A stretch of 64,000 nt of DNA from Talinum fruticosum (taxonomy: Eukaryota > Streptophyta > Magnoliopsida > Caryophyllales > Talinaceae), in the NCBI GenBank assembly GCA_021018815.1, contig JAITYX010000030.1, positions 1,999,001 to 2,063,000 of the forward strand, in the 5' to 3' direction. Both the position numbers and the translations under genes were made by a program. How positions within the stretch are numbered: the first letter of the stretch is position 1; each line of letters starts with the position of its first letter. This document shows positions 57,900-64,000 of the stretch, piece after piece. The notes beneath the pieces are model-generated. The model was not told the origin of the DNA and searched no databases. It saw only the letters and a list, made by a program, of their open reading frames with translations.

Positions 57900-60617
57900 T
57901 CCCCCAGGGGCGGGTCTAAACTCAACTCATGTTTCTATTGGTAACCACCAGCTCAACTAACGTTTCTATTGTAAACCACTATTAGAGGCTCTACCAATTG
58001 CATGTTTGATAGGTTACAAGTGCATAGGTATAGTGTTGTAACACCTCAAGGTCGTCTCCATATAAACCTGATCAAACTATCGGGTTTATTCCCTCAAGAT
58101 AGGTTAAGCGAATTAAGATTTGAAAATGAGAATTAAACTCATTTAGTATCTAATCTAGTGGATAAAAAAATTCCAAGAATTAAGCAATTCAAACAATCCC
58201 CTAATTTAAGTATCAATCAAGCATTTCTTCTTAATTAGTTGCTTCAAAATTGAAAATTGAAACATCAAACTCTAGTGAATTACCTAAATTTAATCAATTA
58301 CCATTACTCATCAAAGGTTCTTGATTCATAGGTATAGTATGGAATTCTAACATCATGATGCAAACAAATGTATATATTTTCATTACTATGTTGGTTGTAT
58401 GACAATAATGCAATCAAAAGTAATTTTTAGGTGAATAACTATAATTGTCAAATTACTCATCGATAACATTTGATGTTTGATGTTTTGTTACTTGTCAAGG
58501 TAATTGTAAACAATTAAGTCTATTTTGGTAGTCGAAAGGGAAGTTATACATCAAGTGGTTTTTAAAAAATCAAGAATTATTATGGAAAATTGACATGTCA
58601 CTCGTTTTCTTTCTTTTAGCAGTCATTTTTTGATAATTAAGTAGATAATAAATATAAAAAGGGGTTTATCTTCTTTTTTTTAAAAAAATTCACCACTTAT
58701 ATAGACTTACGGTGTGGACAAGTCCTTAAAGGAATTTTTTTTTTTATAAATGATGACAAAAATTACATCATATGATAACACAAAGTACTTCCCTCGTCCA
58801 AAAAAAAAACAAAAAAAATACTCCATGGATACATATGTATAGATTTTTCTTCAAGATTTGTTTGTACGTTAGGGAACATAAAAGTAAGAATTGATACTTG
58901 ATAGGGGTTAAAAATGATAGATTTTGCTAAGGAAGAGGATTTTTTTAAAATGGAAAAATCTAATGACGAGTCCAATAAGAAAAGATCGGTAAATTACATC
59001 AATTTAATTAAATGATAGGTTTATACATATTCCCTTCGTCCCATTACTTTCTTTTTAAGAAAAACACACATTTTAATTAAGGAACATTTTTTTCAACCAA
59101 TGGATGATTGACTTAGCGGAAATAATAAAATATAATTGGTTAAATTTACATTTTTATTAGCTTTTGTGGAAGCTAACTTAGGATAAAAAAAGTACTTAAG
59201 AAGATCTTTAAGTAAGGGAGCGATATTTCTTACGAAGCTGAATCGAGGTTCAAAGTATTTGTAAACGAGTTGACTGTTTTATAATTTTTTGTTAAAGTAT
59301 TTGTTTGTATTATTCATAGCTTGGCAACAAGCTTTTTACCAACTAATTAGAACTTTTTCCGAAATTAGATGAACATAAGAGATAAAATACATCGATACAT
59401 TGAGTCAACGAGGTTTCGACTTTTTTTTTTTTTTCCAGTATTGCGGTTAAGAGTAGTATGTTCATTTCCTCCATTTTATATTGAATTGTAGGAGTGTTTA
59501 TTATATCAACTATAAATAAATTCAAGAAAAATATAAATATTTGAAAATAAAGAGAGTAATCGCATAAGTTAAAATGAACTATTATGGGAAAAATTATATT
59601 CCAATAATCAATATAATAAGACAGGCTCAATATCTTCTATGCATGCATATTTCATCAGTCTATGGAATTCCATGCATTAATATACGAAATTTGAACCTAC
59701 ATTTTAATTCCAATTTTATTTATTCTATGGATGAACTGAAGATATAATAATTGCGTTGGTATAAAATTTAATTTGTGATGGTCCAAATAACAAATTAATT
59801 ATATGGTGTCATCTAATCATTTGTTGGCAGATGTTTGAATTACAGTGGTCCACGATAACCCAATTACACTTGAGCACCAAGCTGTAAGACTGTGCTCTCA
59901 GAATTTTTATTACAGTGTTTCTTACTTAAATTTTCTAAAAATACAATAAATTCCAACTATTTTTTTTGGGATGTCCATATATAAATTTTAAAAAATTAAA
60001 TTTAAATTTGTATTACTTTTCTCCGGATATTTTCCGCTATCTATATAGATTAAGAAAGATATAACAAAGTTACTTTAAAATAAGTATTATTAGATGGAAA
60101 TAACTCGAACTTTGGATGATGCAGTCGAAAGATTACTTTGACTTTTTCTTTGTCTTTTAAATGACATGTTTGGGTGTTCATTTGATTATTTGAAAGAAAA
60201 AAGTCAAGTAATTTTAAACTAAGTCGTTCAAGCCAGCGAATTCACATACCATTTCAACTCTTAGGCTAAGTGTCAATCCTTTCAACAAATTTGGATTTTA
60301 TTTTTTGCCCATAGTACCAAAATTCGTATTTTTCTATCCAAAAGTACTTTGAATAATATACACGTTGATACCGTTGGATCGTATATATATTATAAATTAT
60401 AACTACTTAGTAAAAGGGACATATAATAATTTAACAAAATATTTTACTTGACTTCACTATAAGTTAGGCTACAAATTGAATTTTTGACTAGTCCAAAAGG
60501 CAAGCTTTTTTAATTAAAAAAAAAGTTGTGTATGTGTTAAACTTAATTACCAAACAAATCAATAAGTGAGAGCTTGATATGGGCAAGAGCCGCATAGTCA
60601 TAATTTTACTTAAATAT
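57900..60617. other. AT-rich intergenic DNA
   Basis: No gene supported. 59031-59230 starts 'tattcccttcgtcccattacttt' and ends 'aagtaagggagcga', which may be another, unrelated Stowaway-type MITE with worn ends. Confidence 0.5.
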
Positions 60618-60875
60618 ACTCTATTTGTTTCACAATACATATATGACTTTAGTTAACTCCGTTTTACAATATTTATCATTTTATAATTTCAACGGTATAC
60701 GAATGATTAGTTTACCAATATTATCCTTATTTAATATTTTTCTCCTTCTCCTTTTTCACTGACTTTCTTCATTTCCAACAAAATATTTACGCAACTTGAT
60801 CTCTTAACACAATTTTATAATAATTTATATATTTTTTAATAGTCCTTCGGCCTAAGTACTGTGAAACGAAGGAAT
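60618..60875. mobile_element. Stowaway-like MITE copy, about 258 bp
   Basis: 'ctctatttgtttcacaatacatatatgactttagttaac' to 'aagtactgtgaaacgaaggaa'. The internal sequence ('tgattagtttaccaatattatcctta', 'ttcatttccaacaaaatattta') parallels the copies at 19401 and 28374. Confidence 0.7.
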
Positions 60876-63800
60876 TAATTATCCAGAGGAGATGGCAAAG
60901 GAAGGGAGAGAACCCTTATTTATTTTATTTTTTTCTTTTAGGGGATGGGGTTGATATCAACTAAAAAATGATGGGACCACAACTATGTGGTGCTTTTCAT
61001 TAATCCCACCATTCTTGGAGCCCACCGATGTTGGAAAATTCTTTTTTATTTTTTAAAAAGAATTAATCTTATTGGAGGGTTAATAAAAAACTCACAATGT
61101 GTGTTCATGATCATCCTCTTACACAGAATATCTTATATGCTTTCGGGAGTATCTACTTTTCAGTCATATGTTATGAGATAGTTGGACGAATGACGAAATA
61201 GGAGTAAGTTTTATGAGCTAATCTTATTTTCTTTCTTTTAAAAATTTATACTCCCGAGAGTATTTCAAAATTTGTACCTCTTACATGTACACGTGGTCCA
61301 ACAAGAAGGATTTTAAATAGATTTCTTTTTCATTGAGGGCCTCCACAAATTAGACACCCATATATCATACATGATATAGGTTGATTTATCGATTTTTAAG
61401 AACTCTTTTTTGTTTTTTTATATAGAAACAATTTTTAAGAACACTTTAGTTCATGTTTTCTCTAATTTTATTTTCTTTTTTAAAAATAAAAATTATCCCC
61501 CTTTTATTATTATTTTTCCTTTGTATTTGTATGATATTTTACAATTAAGACTCCTCCTTTACAACTCCTTTTCCTTTTGACATTTACACTCATTTTCCCT
61601 TTAACTTTTACTTGCTTTTTCACTACCAAAGTCCATAACCTCAAGCTTTCAGAGATTTTGTAGCTTTTTATTTTTCCCAATTTCTTCTCTTTTTTTTTTA
61701 TTTGCATGTTTTATTTGGATAAACTTAGGCTCCCATCCACTTTATTTACATAGTATTTTTGCCCTTTTTAAACTTGAAAAGTTTAATAGATTAAAAAATA
61801 TTTAAGAGGCCAATATTTTACCAAATTTCCTTAAAACTATTCATAAGCTCTCAGATTGAAAATTTACATTCTTTTTATGTCAACTTAAATTTGAAAAAAA
61901 ATTAAACCTTTTGCTTATCTACATTCCCAAAAAAAAAAAAAAAAAAATCAGTCTTAGACCAATCAGAAGAATGAGTTCTATTTTTCTATAAAATATTATT
62001 TCTTTTGTTGTTTCCAAAGAGTGAGGAGACAAAAAAATTTTGGACTTTCTTACGGAAAAAGAAATAACTTTCATACCACAGACGAAATATGTGTCTATTT
62101 TTTAACTTTCTTGATATATAAACACTCATTTATCTGCAACAATCTTTAAAACATATATGTATGTATTTGTCGATTGAATTAGGATATTTTTTTCTGAACT
62201 TTAATTAATTAATTATATACCATAGATATTTATATGAGTGCAAAAGATCGTGTATTGAATCCATTTAAAAACCTTTTTCGTATATGTAAAAGGCCAACCC
62301 TAAACTTAATTATTGAAACAGAAATAAAATAATATCAAAATTCAAGAGTCCGATTCAAGAGAGAGTAAAAACAATATGCTGTAGTAAAACATTGAGATTA
62401 AAATCGACTTATACTAAGTTGTTATATTATTAAATGAAAACATAAATATGATATAATAATTATAATTTAATAATTAATTGAGGAGTTAATATAAGATGCC
62501 AACATGTGAGGGAGAGGAAGTTCACAATCAATGAAAAGTCACAATTATTGATTTTATTATGAAATGCCAATGGCTTTTGATGTTATGTTAGACTAACAAT
62601 GAATGTATCACGGGTTTGGAAAATTCCATCATATCATATTTATGTCGTATTTAAAATTATGATTTTTTTTTCAAGTTTATTTTTTGATGAGACATTTTCT
62701 TTAAAATGTCGTGTTTATGACATCAAAATTCAGTTGATAGGGACAAATGAGGCAGAAAAATTAACGAATAAAAATGAAGGAGAACTCATTGACTTCTTGT
62801 GTAAGATTGTGTTTATTATTATCTAAATATAATTATTATAATACATTAAATATTGTAGTATTCCCAAACACATCACATAATTTAGATGGTAAATTTTTAA
62901 CATGATAAGTTTTGGCACCCTTTTAAATCTTTTATATCAAAGGAACCCAATCGACCAATAGCCTAAAGAAAGGGAAAAAGGCCCAAGACAGAACCTAGAC
63001 CGTCCCTCTTACCTCCCATGTTCTAAAGATGAGAATAACAACGACCAAGAATCAAACCCTAATGCCCCGGATCGAGCGAGAGGGGTACCAATCAAGCTAA
63101 GATCTAATCGGTGACTCGAATCGTGACTTGTTATCTACGAAATAATATTCCTTTGTCTTCAATGAAGAGGGGCCTCTTCCATAATTTCCACACCCCCATC
63201 AACAATCGAATTGACTACACCATAACTTTGCCCCATGAGGGCGTCCATTCATATTGCAATTAGCAATCCCAATTAACTAGTTGAATTGTCTTTAGGGAGA
63301 ACAGTAATTTATGTATGTCGGTTAATTTAATTTCGATAGAAATTTTGAGAATTTAACATTATACAAGGAAAAATTCTTAAAAAAGAACGCTATATTTCCT
63401 CCTTAAATTTTACACATAATTTATTCAATAATTGACTTTAAATTCCATTTAACAGGTTTTTTTATAAAAAAATTTATCCCCCTAATATATATTTATTGAA
63501 TTTTTATTGGAGCCGAGCTAACTATAATGCAAATTTGATTAATAAGATCTAAAAGATTTATCAATCCCAGAAAATGCAAATCCATAATAGGCATATAGAA
63601 ATTATTATACGTCAGATAACATCAAAATTCTTGTTTCAGATTGTATAAAACCCTCCCAATTAAGGAAGTGAAACTACCACTTATTGAAAAATTATTATAT
63701 TATAATATGTTTTTATTGAAAGAATAGATATCGATAGATACAAAGTAATTATTAATAAATTAGACGAAAGATTATAATTGACGAAGAGTACCAAAGATAT

Positions 63801-64000
63801 CTCCTTATATAAACAAGGAAAAGGGCTAAAACTTTTACATAGTGAGAGCAAAATATATATTTGTATTTTTATTGGCGAAAATGGAATAATTTTTATAGAG
63901 TCGTATTTTTTTCTTTTTTGACAAAAAATGTAATTTCATTTACGCCGTGAACGTTTAATGTAAAATTTTCACAATAAGTGCATTTTTATGAATCTGAATT
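60876..64000. other. AT-rich intergenic DNA
   Basis: No gene supported. 62940-63120 is less AT-rich ('ccgtccctcttacctcccatg...atcaaaccctaatgccccggatcg') and may be a worn copy of the dispersed repeat family, but I could not align it confidently. Confidence 0.5.

Noticed and set aside
62945..63115. Possible fifth copy of the dispersed repeat
   Set aside because: Some phrases are similar, but I could not align the blocks in the same order.

Overview
This is a piece of eudicot plant nuclear DNA. It is AT-rich and gene-poor, its genes contain GT-AG introns, and it carries plant LTR-retrotransposon, CACTA and Stowaway-like MITE sequence plus an insertion of plastid rDNA. I cannot name the species. 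Three gene loci look real: a RING-H2 E3 ligase of the BRH1 type (minus strand, about 21.2-21.7 kb), a BTB/POZ protein of the At1g63850 type (33.6-36.2 kb), and a tandem pair of long, disordered, RS-rich nuclear proteins (41.3-45.8 kb and 51.9-56.0 kb). From memory, the Arabidopsis RING and BTB homologues are neighbours (At1g63840/At1g63850), so this may be conserved microsynteny stretched by transposons.

Layout. 1-7 kb is intergenic with a long (TA)n run. 7.06-8.16 kb is a broken F-box/DUF295 gene, cut near its 3' end by an 8.4 kb LTR retrotransposon (8156-16560). That element carries degraded Gag and protease but no recognisable reverse transcriptase, RNase H or integrase. Its 3' half holds a GC-rich 27-bp tandem array, a second degenerate array and an antisense reading frame, an organisation reminiscent of the Tat/Ogre branch of Ty3/Gypsy. 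16.6-21.1 kb is intergenic with a MITE and microsatellites, followed by the RING gene. 23.77-27.34 kb is a CACTA (En/Spm) transposon whose decayed minus-strand gene reads Transposase_24, then DUF8039, then an Ulp1-like SUMO-protease domain. The BTB gene follows, then a nested MITE at 38.5 kb. The tandem duplication (about 39.4-47.2 kb and 50.0-57.3 kb) has a 280-bp plastid 23S rDNA fragment between its copies. 57.9-64 kb is AT-rich intergenic DNA with MITEs.

A pattern crosses all of these regions. Many reading frames break by one base at or beside a G, C or A homopolymer, and adding one base at that run usually restores the family-typical sequence (BTB gene twice, RS-rich copy 1 three times, F-box gene three times). 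The two LTRs also differ by more single-base indels than substitutions. Uncorrected long-read consensus errors are a serious alternative to true pseudogenisation, so the intact-versus-broken calls here are provisional.
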